A DNA stretch of 64,000 nucleotides from Siderastrea radians. Lineage: Eukaryota; Cnidaria; Anthozoa; Scleractinia; Rhizangiidae. Positions 56,949-64,000 of the stretch are shown piece after piece (positions within the stretch are counted from its first letter, which is position 1; each line of letters opens with the position of its first letter). The stretch lies in assembly GCA_964017195.1 (NCBI GenBank), contig OZ024895.1, positions 32,930,893-32,994,892 of the forward strand, given 5' to 3'. The notes under the pieces are model-generated. The model searched no databases and had not been told where the DNA came from. It saw only the letters and a list, made by a program, of their open reading frames with translations. Made by a program: the position numbers and the translations under genes.

Positions 56949-57130
56949 AGTAGTAAATGAAGAGGTTAACAAATACCACCTGATTGTCAGAGGTTTATTT
57001 AAGAATTTTAAAGCTCCCAATATAATAATCATGCGACGCAAGGAGCATGATTATTATATTGGGAGCTTTAAAATTCTTAAATAAACCTCTGACAATCAGG
57101 AAGTATTTGTTAACCTCTTCATTTACTACT
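56949..57130. repeat. Near-perfect 86-bp hairpin at the left edge of the Polinton-like element
   Basis: Arms 56,949-57,034 and 57,045-57,130 with a 10-nt loop (GACGCAAGGA). By eye the arms match at 84 of 86 positions, differing only in CAC versus TTC near the outer third. It starts AGTAGTAAATGAAGAGGTTA. It lies 77 bp upstream of the polymerase start codon. Confidence 0.85.
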
Positions 57131-57206
57131 TAACCGAAACAAACCACCCAGCGTAAAAAGTTTTTTTAATTAAAGAATTACATATCTTTGTTATACCCGA
57201 GTTGTA

Positions 57207-60200
57207 ATGTCTGCACATAACATAAACATTGAAGAGCTATTGAAAGAACTAGATCCAGCAACGTTACAAGCTTTAGAGCAATTACTTGCAGAGGACGCTC
57301 CTGCTGTTCGAAAACCTATTAATAACATATTGGATGAACCTATTTTTGAAAAAGTGGAAAAGAAACCATTAATTCCAAAAAAATATCAACCAACTGCTCC
57401 TCCTCGTAGAAGGGGGAGAAAAACACAAGACATTTTAAAGAAGTTTGACCCAATTCCTCGAGAAAAAATCCGAAATGTTACAAATTATCAGAATGAAATT
57501 CTTGATTTATATGACATTGCTGAATATGAGGGAGAACAAAAAGTAAGAGTGCGTGAAGAAGACGAAGAAAGAGGGCGCCGTTTCATTAGATGGCGTCTTA
57601 TTCGAGATCTTGAAAAAGATCTTACACCCGTTTTTATGAAAAAAATAAGAGAGAAAGTAAACACATCTTTTTACGCAAGACATATTTTTTCAAATCAGCT
57701 ACGCAACATTGAAGATGGAACGGTTATTGTTTATTACATTAACAAAGGCTCACCATGGTTTAATCATTTTTCTGATGTGGAGAAATGGTTGAGTGAGCGG
57801 GAGAAGGTACGTCTGGACCCTGACAACATCGAAAGACCGAACACAAAATGGGTGTTTGAAGCTTACTTTAATGTTGATGTAAAGGTGGTGCTTGATAATC
57901 AACCGCTTTTAGGTACAGGACCATTACCAGATTGGTTGCGTAACCTTTCACATAGTCGTAATATGATAGCTTTAGACACTTACAGAGACAATTTATGTCT
58001 TTGGCGTTGTATTGCGGTTCACCGAGGTTCAAGACCAGATCGAAGTACTACGGCAGCACGAGAACTTGCAAAAGGTTTCTTCAACCTCAAAGCTGTTCCA
58101 CAAGATTGTCGTAAAACATCTTTGGATGAACTTGATGAGGTTGAAAAACATCTTAATAAAAAACATTGGTTGGGTATTCGTGTATATGAGCCTGAACGTT
58201 TGCAGAATAGTGAAGTTGTATGGCATCTTAGAAGGACACCACCAGCCAAATTAACAAATATTTTGACAATTGGAATTTATGAAGGGCATGCTTTCTATAT
58301 AAAAGATATTTCGAAGATTGCAAAAGTTTATATATGTGTTCATTGTTGTTCAAGATCTACTCAAGCTTGGAATCTTCAACGTCATGTCAAAAAATGTGCG
58401 GAAGGAAAGACGGTGATTGAATGTCCGGCTGAAAAAGTTGAATTACCACAAACAGTTTTTGAGGAGGCTTTTTATCCAAAACATTCATCTTCTCCGGAAT
58501 CTCTTTGTTGGCTTGAACAAGAAGCAGTACTTCGTAAAATTCACATTCACCACGCTGCTTGCGGGCATGGTGGTGAAAGATATGTTGAGCACGCTCCTGT
58601 TGACGGATACAACCACGAAACAAAAACTGTTTTTCAATATCATGGATGTTATTGGCATGGATGTCGAAAATGTTTTCCTCATGATCGAAATAGAATTATT
58701 ACTCATAATAGCCAAACAAGAGAAGATAGATTTAAAGCAACTGTTGAACGTACAAAAAAGCTTCGAGCTGCTGGCTACCGTGTAATCGAGGCATGGTCTT
58801 GTGAAGTAGGAAAAATAAATATAAAGTTACCAAAGCCTCAAACACAAAGTTATCCACACTTTATATTGTTTGACTTCGAAGCAAACAAAGATAAAAATCA
58901 AAGGAAAAAACCAACAGAAACGTTAACAATCGAAGATAAACACGTGCCAATATCTGTTAGCGTTGGTGACAATTTAGACAGAGAACCAACTCATATCTGT
59001 GAAAGAGATCCTGCTGAGCTTGTTCGAAAGTTTATGGAAGAACTTGAGAGGCGTGAGAAAAACATTAGTGATCAAGTAAGAGCAGCCTTCATACCTGACG
59101 ACATACATATGCTTACAAAACCGCAGCGTTTAAAAATAGAAAGATGGTGTAATCAGGTGCCAGTTCTTGGGTTTAACTCCGGGAGATATGATTTGAATCT
59201 TATCAGAAAATATTTCGCGGAGCTTTTAGCTTATACAACAGATAAAATAAAAGTTGGAAAAAATGGAAACAAAATTATGTATATTTTTACTGAAAACTTT
59301 CGTTTTCTCGACATCATGAACTATTTAGGACCGGATATAAGTTATGAAAAATGGGTAAAAGCTTATGAATGCGAAAATGTAAAATCGTGGTTTCCGCATG
59401 ACTGGTTTGACACACCTGAAAAACTTGATTTTCGCGGACTTCCGAAATATGAGGATTGGTATTCGAAGTTGAAGGGTGGTTATGTTCTAACACGGGATGA
59501 ATGGAAAGAATGTCAGCGTGTGTTCAAAGAAAAGGAGATGTGTAACTTCGCAGACTGGCTGCGTTACTACAATAATCTCGATGTAGCTCCTGGTCTCGAG
59601 GCGCTTGAAAAGATGCGTGGTTTCTACACTGATAAAGGAATAGATATTTTGAAAGATGCTGTAAGTATTCCAGGTGTAAGTTTACATTATTTAGTTCGCG
59701 GATGTGTTGAGAGGGGCGCAGATCTTTACAGCCCGTGTAAAGAAGCATATGAGATGTTGAAAGAAGCTGTTGTTGGAGGACCGAGCCTTGTTTTCACAAG
59801 ATATCATGAAGTTGGAGTAACGAAAATAAGGTCTCATCGAATAGCGGAACCTCGTTTTTGCAAAAATATAGTGGGTTACGACGCCAACGCTTTATATTTG
59901 TCAACCATGCTTAGAGACATGCCTTGTGGAAAAGGAAGGGTCGTGCACTACAATAACGAAGCCGTCGCTCCCACATTGACACAAAGACTCAAAGAAGAAA
60001 AATGGTTTGGATTTGCAGAAGTTGATATAGAGATCCCTGAACATTTATATCCAAAATTTGAGGAAATGTGTCCGTTCTTCTACAACAAAAAGGTTCCAAT
60101 TGAAGCTGTGCCGCAGCATATGCTTGACTATCTTAAATACACAAAACGGAACCGAGGAGACGGAAAAAAGTTAGTGGGAGCATTGTCTGCAAAGAAGATA

Positions 60201-61127
60201 TTATTATACGCACCTCTTCTTAGATGGTATCTTGAGCATGGAGCAGTGATAACAAATGTTTATCGGACAATTGATTACCAACCAACAAAAATATTCACTT
60301 GGTTTGTGGAGCAAGTGACTGAAGCTCGTAGAACTGGAGATAAAGAAAAAAGCAAGGCGCAGTTGGGTGAGGTATTCAAACTGTTAGGAAATAGTGGGTA
60401 TGGAAAGTTTATCGAAGCCTTGGAGAGACAAAAAAACGTTAGTTACACCAAAAACGAAAAGAAAGTTGACAGAGCCTTGCGAAGTGCATATTTCAGTGAT
60501 CTTGACGAGCTCGGGCAGGCCTATGAGCTGGAAAGTAGAAAAACAAAGATCACAATCAAAAGACCATTTCAGGTTGGAATAGCTGTATATCAACTAGCTA
60601 AACTTCGAATGCTTGAATTCTATTATGACTTTCTTGACAGATATTTTGACAGAAAAGATTTCGAATTGATTCAGATGGACACAGACAGTAATTACATAGC
60701 AATTAGCGCGGAAAAGTTGGAAGACATCGTCAAACCAGAGCTGCAAAAAGAATTTGAGGAAAAAAAGAAAGAGTGGTTAGCTTGGGATAAGTGGAGCAGT
60801 CGGACCCCTGGCCTTTTTAAACAAGAATTTCAAGGCAGCAGAATGATTGCACTCTGTTCAAAATGTTATTACGGTGACGAACCTGAGGGTAAAAAAAAGA
60901 AGTTTAGCACGAAAGGGGTGTCGAAGAAACAAAACGAGATCACGTGGCAGCGTTTCAAGAAAGCTTTGGAAGGCAGCAAGGACATAGCAAAAAACATCGG
61001 TTTCAGGATGCGAGATGGTGAAATAGTCACATACGAGCAAGAAAAACTTGGGCTAAGCGCTTATTACGACAAGCGTTGGGTCTTGGAGGACGGCATACAC
61101 ACAGAACCGATCGAGTTTCATTGTTAG
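57207..61127 (+). CDS. Polinton-type DNA polymerase B (1,306 aa, apparently intact)
   Basis: Replicates the element by protein priming, as in adenovirus and phi29 (family knowledge). Visible modules in order: an N-terminal region with 'NLCLWRCIAVH' (~262-272), a C2H2-like finger (CVHC...H..KC, ~376-400), and a nuclease-like segment with 'HGCYWHGCRKC' (~478-488) common in Polinton polymerases. Then come Exo I DFEAN (~556), Exo II NSGRYDLN (~656), Exo III YNNLDV (~790), Pol A DANALYL (~891), Pol B LLGNSGYGK (~1058) and Pol C DTDS (~1157). All catalytic acidic residues are present and there is no stop or frameshift. The start ATG at 57207 is the first in frame after the hairpin. The stop is overlapped by 3 nt from the opposite strand (61,124-61,240). 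No introns. Confidence 0.92.
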   Translation: MSAHNINIEELLKELDPATLQALEQLLAEDAPAVRKPINNILDEPIFEKVEKKPLIPKKYQPTAPPRRRGRKTQDILKKFDPIPREKIRNVTNYQNEILDLYDIAEYEGEQKVRVREEDEERGRRFIRWRLIRDLEKDLTPVFMKKIREKVNTSFYARHIFSNQLRNIEDGTVIVYYINKGSPWFNHFSDVEKWLSEREKVRLDPDNIERPNTKWVFEAYFNVDVKVVLDNQPLLGTGPLPDWLRNLSHSRNMIALDTYRDNLCLWRCIAVHRGSRPDRSTTAARELAKGFFNLKAVPQDCRKTSLDELDEVEKHLNKKHWLGIRVYEPERLQNSEVVWHLRRTPPAKLTNILTIGIYEGHAFYIKDISKIAKVYICVHCCSRSTQAWNLQRHVKKCAEGKTVIECPAEKVELPQTVFEEAFYPKHSSSPESLCWLEQEAVLRKIHIHHAACGHGGERYVEHAPVDGYNHETKTVFQYHGCYWHGCRKCFPHDRNRIITHNSQTREDRFKATVERTKKLRAAGYRVIEAWSCEVGKINIKLPKPQTQSYPHFILFDFEANKDKNQRKKPTETLTIEDKHVPISVSVGDNLDREPTHICERDPAELVRKFMEELERREKNISDQVRAAFIPDDIHMLTKPQRLKIERWCNQVPVLGFNSGRYDLNLIRKYFAELLAYTTDKIKVGKNGNKIMYIFTENFRFLDIMNYLGPDISYEKWVKAYECENVKSWFPHDWFDTPEKLDFRGLPKYEDWYSKLKGGYVLTRDEWKECQRVFKEKEMCNFADWLRYYNNLDVAPGLEALEKMRGFYTDKGIDILKDAVSIPGVSLHYLVRGCVERGADLYSPCKEAYEMLKEAVVGGPSLVFTRYHEVGVTKIRSHRIAEPRFCKNIVGYDANALYLSTMLRDMPCGKGRVVHYNNEAVAPTLTQRLKEEKWFGFAEVDIEIPEHLYPKFEEMCPFFYNKKVPIEAVPQHMLDYLKYTKRNRGDGKKLVGALSAKKILLYAPLLRWYLEHGAVITNVYRTIDYQPTKIFTWFVEQVTEARRTGDKEKSKAQLGEVFKLLGNSGYGKFIEALERQKNVSYTKNEKKVDRALRSAYFSDLDELGQAYELESRKTKITIKRPFQVGIAVYQLAKLRMLEFYYDFLDRYFDRKDFELIQMDTDSNYIAISAEKLEDIVKPELQKEFEEKKKEWLAWDKWSSRTPGLFKQEFQGSRMIALCSKCYYGDEPEGKKKKFSTKGVSKKQNEITWQRFKKALEGSKDIAKNIGFRMRDGEIVTYEQEKLGLSAYYDKRWVLEDGIHTEPIEFHC

Positions 61128-61240
61128 TTTTCTGGTGGTAGTTGTATATCTGGAGGGACAACCAAAAGCTCTTCGCGGACAAACCAGCGTTTTGGTCCGT
61201 CAAATAAATAATAGATAACCGGCGCGTCTGGTTTTATCAT
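61124..61240 (-). pseudogene. Short ORF continuing the integrase in another frame
   Basis: A 38-codon ORF whose ATG overlaps the integrase TGA (ATGA). Its composition (YYLFDGPKRWFVREELL) looks like the usual C-terminal end of Polinton integrases. It is therefore best read as the integrase tail split off by a 1-nt change in or near the A6 run (61,243-61,248). A reinitiated peptide or programmed frameshift is an alternative. Its stop overlaps the end of the polymerase gene. Confidence 0.55.
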
Positions 61241-62124
61241 AATTTTTTAATCTCGTAAACATTTAAAGACCAGATTGGGTCGGTTGCTCTTCGCCGACCA
61301 CCTTCAAGTTCACCGGGTTGATAGAGATAGCGAACACTTAAACCGAAGGGGCGCTTCTTTTCGTTTACACCAACGGGTCTCAAATAAGGTGTTGAGGGTT
61401 TGGATGGAACAGTTTTCTTTTTAATGGCATCAACAGGTTTTTGACCAGTCAGTCGAGTGACTTCTTTATTCAAAGCTGAAATAACAGCGGGCAGTCGAGC
61501 CACCCATTCAGTCGATTTTTTGTCTTCCGGAAGGCGCATTTCAACCCCATATTGGTGTCCAAACAGTCGTTCAGCCAGGGTGCGGTTGAATCTTTCAACG
61601 ATAGCTTGATCACGGTGAATATCTACACGACCACGTCTAACCTCAACATTATGTTTCGAAAGCAGTTGATTCACAGCACCCATGAACTCACGACCAGGAT
61701 CGACCTGAAGCAGTTTCGGCCACTTCAAAGGACCACGACTATAAATCCGTTCCAGAGCAGTTGCGACTTCTTTAGCCTCTTTTGTGGTCAACGGTTCGGC
61801 CTCTTTGTATCGAGAGGCCACATCAACCACTGTGAGAGCATATTTAAAAGTTTTACGGGAGCGCGGTGGGCGATCGTGTGAGAGATACAGAAGATCGGCT
61901 TGGTGAACTTTGTTAGGAACAGGAACATCAAATTTCGGTCTTGGAATATAACGTGGGGCTGGTAAATAAACCTGCCAAAGAGCTTGCTTCATCAACCAGT
62001 TTTGAGCCACATCTTCCGAAACTTTCGCTGCCTGGGCTAATTTCTTAATTGCTGCAAAACCTTTCCAATACCCTTGCGGGCTGTAATAAATTTTTGACAA
62101 CTTATTTAAAACGCGTGAGCTCAT
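61237..62124 (-). CDS. Retroviral-type integrase of the Polinton-like element
   Basis: A DDE integrase with D77 (ADLLYL), D142 (QVDPGREF) and E177 (IVERFN), the D,D-35-E style spacing, with the 'VVDVASRY' strand before the second aspartate. The N-terminal helical region (KLAQAAKVSEDVAQNWL) is standard for Polinton integrases. It inserts the element, usually making a 6-bp duplication. The frame ends at a TGA that overlaps a 38-codon ORF, so the C-terminal domain appears cut. Divergent from the gene at 62,148 with a 23-bp gap. Confidence 0.9.
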   Translation of the reverse strand: MSSRVLNKLSKIYYSPQGYWKGFAAIKKLAQAAKVSEDVAQNWLMKQALWQVYLPAPRYIPRPKFDVPVPNKVHQADLLYLSHDRPPRSRKTFKYALTVVDVASRYKEAEPLTTKEAKEVATALERIYSRGPLKWPKLLQVDPGREFMGAVNQLLSKHNVEVRRGRVDIHRDQAIVERFNRTLAERLFGHQYGVEMRLPEDKKSTEWVARLPAVISALNKEVTRLTGQKPVDAIKKKTVPSKPSTPYLRPVGVNEKKRPFGLSVRYLYQPGELEGGRRRATDPIWSLNVYEIKKL

Positions 62125-62147
62125 TGTATACTATACACAATTAAAAA
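62125..62147. promoter_or_regulatory. 23-bp divergent intergenic region with back-to-back TATA-like repeat
   Basis: TGTATACTATACA is nearly palindromic and gives a TATA-like element in both directions between the integrase and the zinc-ribbon gene. A promoter role is an inference from position and sequence. Confidence 0.4.
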
Positions 62148-62696
62148 ATGGACGACCCGTTTGGTTGTTTGCAAGGTGAGAAAATTTCGTCGAAAATGAT
62201 TAAAGAGATGTTACAAAAAAATGAAATAAGCCTGTTATCAAAAAAGATTGATCGTTGCCCTTCATGCGAGGAGCAAATAGTTTATGTGGTGAATGAGTTA
62301 TGTCTTGTATGTCAAAAATGTGGTAGAGTGATTGATTGTGATGATTATGAATATTTTGAAGAAGAAAATTGGAGAAGAAGTTCCACTGCTCTTCCAACGA
62401 ATAATGATTATTTAAAAAGAGTTTTGCAAAAATGGGATATAAAAGAAATGTTTTCTTCCAGCGAGGTAGTTTTTCTTGGTAACGTTATTGCTCAATTTCA
62501 GAAGATGTCCGACAAGCCAGTGAACTACCCACATTTTCTGTACAATTATTTTGAAAAAGTACCTTCTGAATGCTGGCCAAAGAAAAAAGAAATTATGAAA
62601 TCTATTTCAAATCACCTTCCAAAAAGCTTAGAAAGTTGGCAGTACGCAAAACATGAGTTTAATAAATGGTGGTTAAAAACCAATCAAGGTTCATAA
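62148..62696 (+). CDS. Zinc-ribbon protein of the Polinton-like element (182 aa)
   Basis: CPSC (37-40) and CQKC (55-58) form a zinc ribbon, followed by an acidic linker and a helical C-terminal half with aromatic residues. Zinc-ribbon plus helical proteins of this size in virus-like elements can be late transcription factors (VLTF3-like) or other DNA-binding proteins. I could not assign it beyond the ribbon. It overlaps the convergent PLA2 gene by 13 bp. Confidence 0.65.
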   Translation: MDDPFGCLQGEKISSKMIKEMLQKNEISLLSKKIDRCPSCEEQIVYVVNELCLVCQKCGRVIDCDDYEYFEEENWRRSSTALPTNNDYLKRVLQKWDIKEMFSSSEVVFLGNVIAQFQKMSDKPVNYPHFLYNYFEKVPSECWPKKKEIMKSISNHLPKSLESWQYAKHEFNKWWLKTNQGS

Positions 62697-63667
62697 TAGA
62701 TATTTTCATATTTACCTGTTTTCGGATTTTTCACCAAACGCATGACAGTACCTTGTTTTGGATGAGTCCAAAATTTCTTACTTGTGACACCAGTTGGTCC
62801 TGTGAAAGCATTTTTTGCAATATCACCTGACCAATACCGATCGAACACAGGTTTTGTGGAAGGAATCATTTTTTTTGTCAAAGTTTCAGCAAAATTTACT
62901 GCTTCCAACGGTTTGTCCAAAACACCAGTCCCTTTTTGTTTTTTCAAACCCAAACCTAACTTTTGTTTAGCATTGATGACATTTCTTGCAGCCGCATGGC
63001 CCCACTGCCTTTGTTTGTAAGGAACAGCGTAAAGAGATTTTACCATTTTTTTATCCGCTTTGTTTTTGCATTTTTTAAGATTTTCACCATACTTTTTTTC
63101 ACGGTTGGAACAAACATCATAATCAACATCATGTTGCATTGCAATCGCATCTGTTGTGCCTGTTGGTTGTTGATAAATTTCCAGAATTTCACCTGTTTCT
63201 GGATTGTATTTCACCTGTTTTTCAAGAGGATTGTATGGCCCTGTGAAATTATGTCCTGGTAATGTCCAACCTTTTTTGGGTTTCGGAAATTTCCCAATTG
63301 CTGCATGTATATCAAATCCAGCTCCATCCAAATCAGGTCTGTCAGTTTCGTAACGTTGGTTTGGTCGAACTTTAGTTGAAAGTTGATCAAACATTTCACT
63401 TCCAACTTTTTGAATAACTGGGCGGGCTTTGTCAAGAGTGTAATTTATTGCTTTCTTTTGCAGTTTGGGATCTCTCATAGCTTCAGAAGCATAATATCTT
63501 CCAGCTTCAACACCTTTTTTCGCAAGATATGGGATTCCTTTTGTAATAGCAAGATCACCAACTGCCATAGCAACATCGCCGAATATTCCACTGCCCTCCG
63601 CAAGGGAGGGCTCACCTAGTTTCCCGGCAAGAAACCAGCAGATTTCATTATTCCACAACTTGCGCAT
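62684..63667 (-). CDS. PLA2-domain virion-type protein
   Basis: The central region carries a parvovirus-VP1-like phospholipase A2 signature: a Ca-loop-like 'LPGHNFTGPYNPL' at ~136-148 (Tyr where the classical loop has Gly) and the catalytic 'HDVDYD' at ~178. The first third is helical with small hydrophobic residues, as in membrane-active minor capsid proteins. Such proteins in adintoviruses and parvoviruses help virions leave endosomes (family knowledge). The N-terminal ~17 codons overlap another ORF in a different frame (63,616-63,774), so the true start is uncertain. Single frame, no stops. Confidence 0.8.
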   Translation of the reverse strand: MRKLWNNEICWFLAGKLGEPSLAEGSGIFGDVAMAVGDLAITKGIPYLAKKGVEAGRYYASEAMRDPKLQKKAINYTLDKARPVIQKVGSEMFDQLSTKVRPNQRYETDRPDLDGAGFDIHAAIGKFPKPKKGWTLPGHNFTGPYNPLEKQVKYNPETGEILEIYQQPTGTTDAIAMQHDVDYDVCSNREKKYGENLKKCKNKADKKMVKSLYAVPYKQRQWGHAAARNVINAKQKLGLGLKKQKGTGVLDKPLEAVNFAETLTKKMIPSTKPVFDRYWSGDIAKNAFTGPTGVTSKKFWTHPKQGTVMRLVKNPKTGKYENIYYEP

Positions 63668-63774
63668 TTTACTAACAAAACTCTTCTATTTCTTTTTTTT
63701 GTTGTAACAACTTTTTCACTCCCCGGTACATTTGGTGTGTGCCTTTTTTCTTTCACACAGTACACTTCTCCCAT
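63616..63774 (-). CDS. 52-aa zinc-ribbon ORF upstream of the PLA2 frame
   Basis: It starts at ATG 63,774 and ends at TAG 63,616-63,618. It has a YC..K start, a basic middle and CASCG, resembling the small viral zinc-ribbon family DUF5679 (from memory). It overlaps the PLA2 frame by 52 bp and sits one frame away. A single-base change near the AAA at 63,621-63,623 would be enough to separate one ancestral protein into these two. Alternatively both are real overlapping genes. Confidence 0.55.
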   Translation of the reverse strand: MGEVYCVKEKRHTPNVPGSEKVVTTKKRNRRVLLVKCASCGIMKSAGFLPGN

Positions 63775-63784
63775 TTTTATATAA

Positions 63785-64000
63785 TTATGAAAAATATTTT
63801 TTCACAATTTCCTCATTTTGAAGTAAATCGTTGGAGAACATTTTCAAAATATCGGCAAAACTTGTTCCTTCATTTCTTTCGTTTAAAAAGAGAAGGCAGT
63901 AATAACCACATCTCACACTTTTTTCCCATTGAATTTGGTTGTCATTTCTGAAAAAATGTGTCATCCCATGCATTGACATTTCTTTTTCCCATTCCAAAGG
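63785..64000 (-). CDS. Adenain-like maturation protease, C-terminal part (runs off the window)
   Basis: The text 'NQIQWEKSVRCGYYCL.FL' contains the conserved Gln and the nucleophile Cys in the RCGYYC setting typical of adenovirus/Polinton cysteine proteases. The His and acidic residues lie upstream, outside the window; the Met at 63,997 is not a credible start. It processes capsid proteins during virion maturation (family knowledge). Confidence 0.75.
   Translation of the reverse strand, partial: PLEWEKEMSMHGMTHFFRNDNQIQWEKSVRCGYYCLLFLNERNEGTSFADILKMFSNDLLQNEEIVKKYFS

Larger units (their letters stand above)
56949..64000. mobile_element. Polinton/Maverick (adintovirus-like) element, left part
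   Basis: The gene set is diagnostic: protein-primed-type DNA polymerase B, retroviral-type integrase, adenain-like protease, and a PLA2-domain protein, packed on both strands with almost no spacers. Packaging ATPase and capsid genes must lie beyond 64,000 if the element is complete. The left boundary is placed at the hairpin but is uncertain; the 6-bp target duplication and right terminal repeat cannot be seen. It is an endogenous virus-like element of an animal genome. Confidence 0.85.

Overview
The window is AT-rich, intron-bearing, repeat-dense eukaryotic DNA. The most likely source is an anthozoan cnidarian (stony coral or sea anemone). That is an inference from a polycystin-1-like receptor-channel gene with a discoidin/EGF ectodomain, a Penelope-like element with hammerhead-type motifs, many palindromic MITEs, a Crypton remnant and a Polinton/Maverick (adintovirus-like) element. 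No organism-specific marker was verified.

Layout. (1) 1-11,450: no intact gene. It holds a 2.9-kb terminal-inverted-repeat (TIR) element (377-3265, 10-bp target duplication) inserted in a decayed cysteine-rich coding fragment, smaller inverted-repeat elements, a Penelope-like scrap and microsatellites. (2) 11,453-37,868, minus strand: one large polycystin-1-like gene. I traced 17 exons with compatible phases, giving about 1,983 residues: signal peptide, F5/8C discoidin domain, four EGF domains, a REJ-like segment, GAIN/GPS, TM1, PLAT, TM2-6, TOP domain and the polycystin channel. Its middle carries a ~2-kb tandem duplication that doubled an EGF exon pair (27,909-29,934 and 29,935-34,797). The second copy later received a 2.85-kb Penelope-like retroelement with an exact 16-bp target duplication. 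Other introns hold a LINE tail, a Crypton remnant, TTAA-flanked elements and palindromes. (3) 37,870-56,700: mostly non-coding, with ~250-bp tandem repeats, a 3.0-kb hAT-like transposon (40,851-43,852) carrying a broken transposase, a ~0.93-kb TIR element, a ~97-bp satellite (46.8-47.7 kb) and a dense cluster of palindromes at 49.1-50.2 kb. (4) 56,949-64,000 (runs off the window): the left part of a Polinton/adintovirus-like element. It encodes an intact 1,306-aa protein-primed-type DNA polymerase B, an integrase, a zinc-ribbon protein, a PLA2-domain virion-type protein, a 52-aa zinc-ribbon ORF and the C-terminus of an adenain-like protease. Its left end is next to a hairpin with 86-bp arms matching at 84 positions.

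How it fits together. The polycystin gene is the only clear host gene: it has an adhesive and autoproteolysed ectodomain, a lipid-binding PLAT domain and a six-helix channel module. Everything else is mobile DNA. The Polinton genes form a compact viral-style block (23-bp divergent intergenic gap, 13-bp convergent overlap). They supply replication, integration, capsid maturation and membrane-penetration functions, with two apparent breaks next to short A runs. Exon borders, TIRs, target duplications and motifs were read by eye. No homology search was run.
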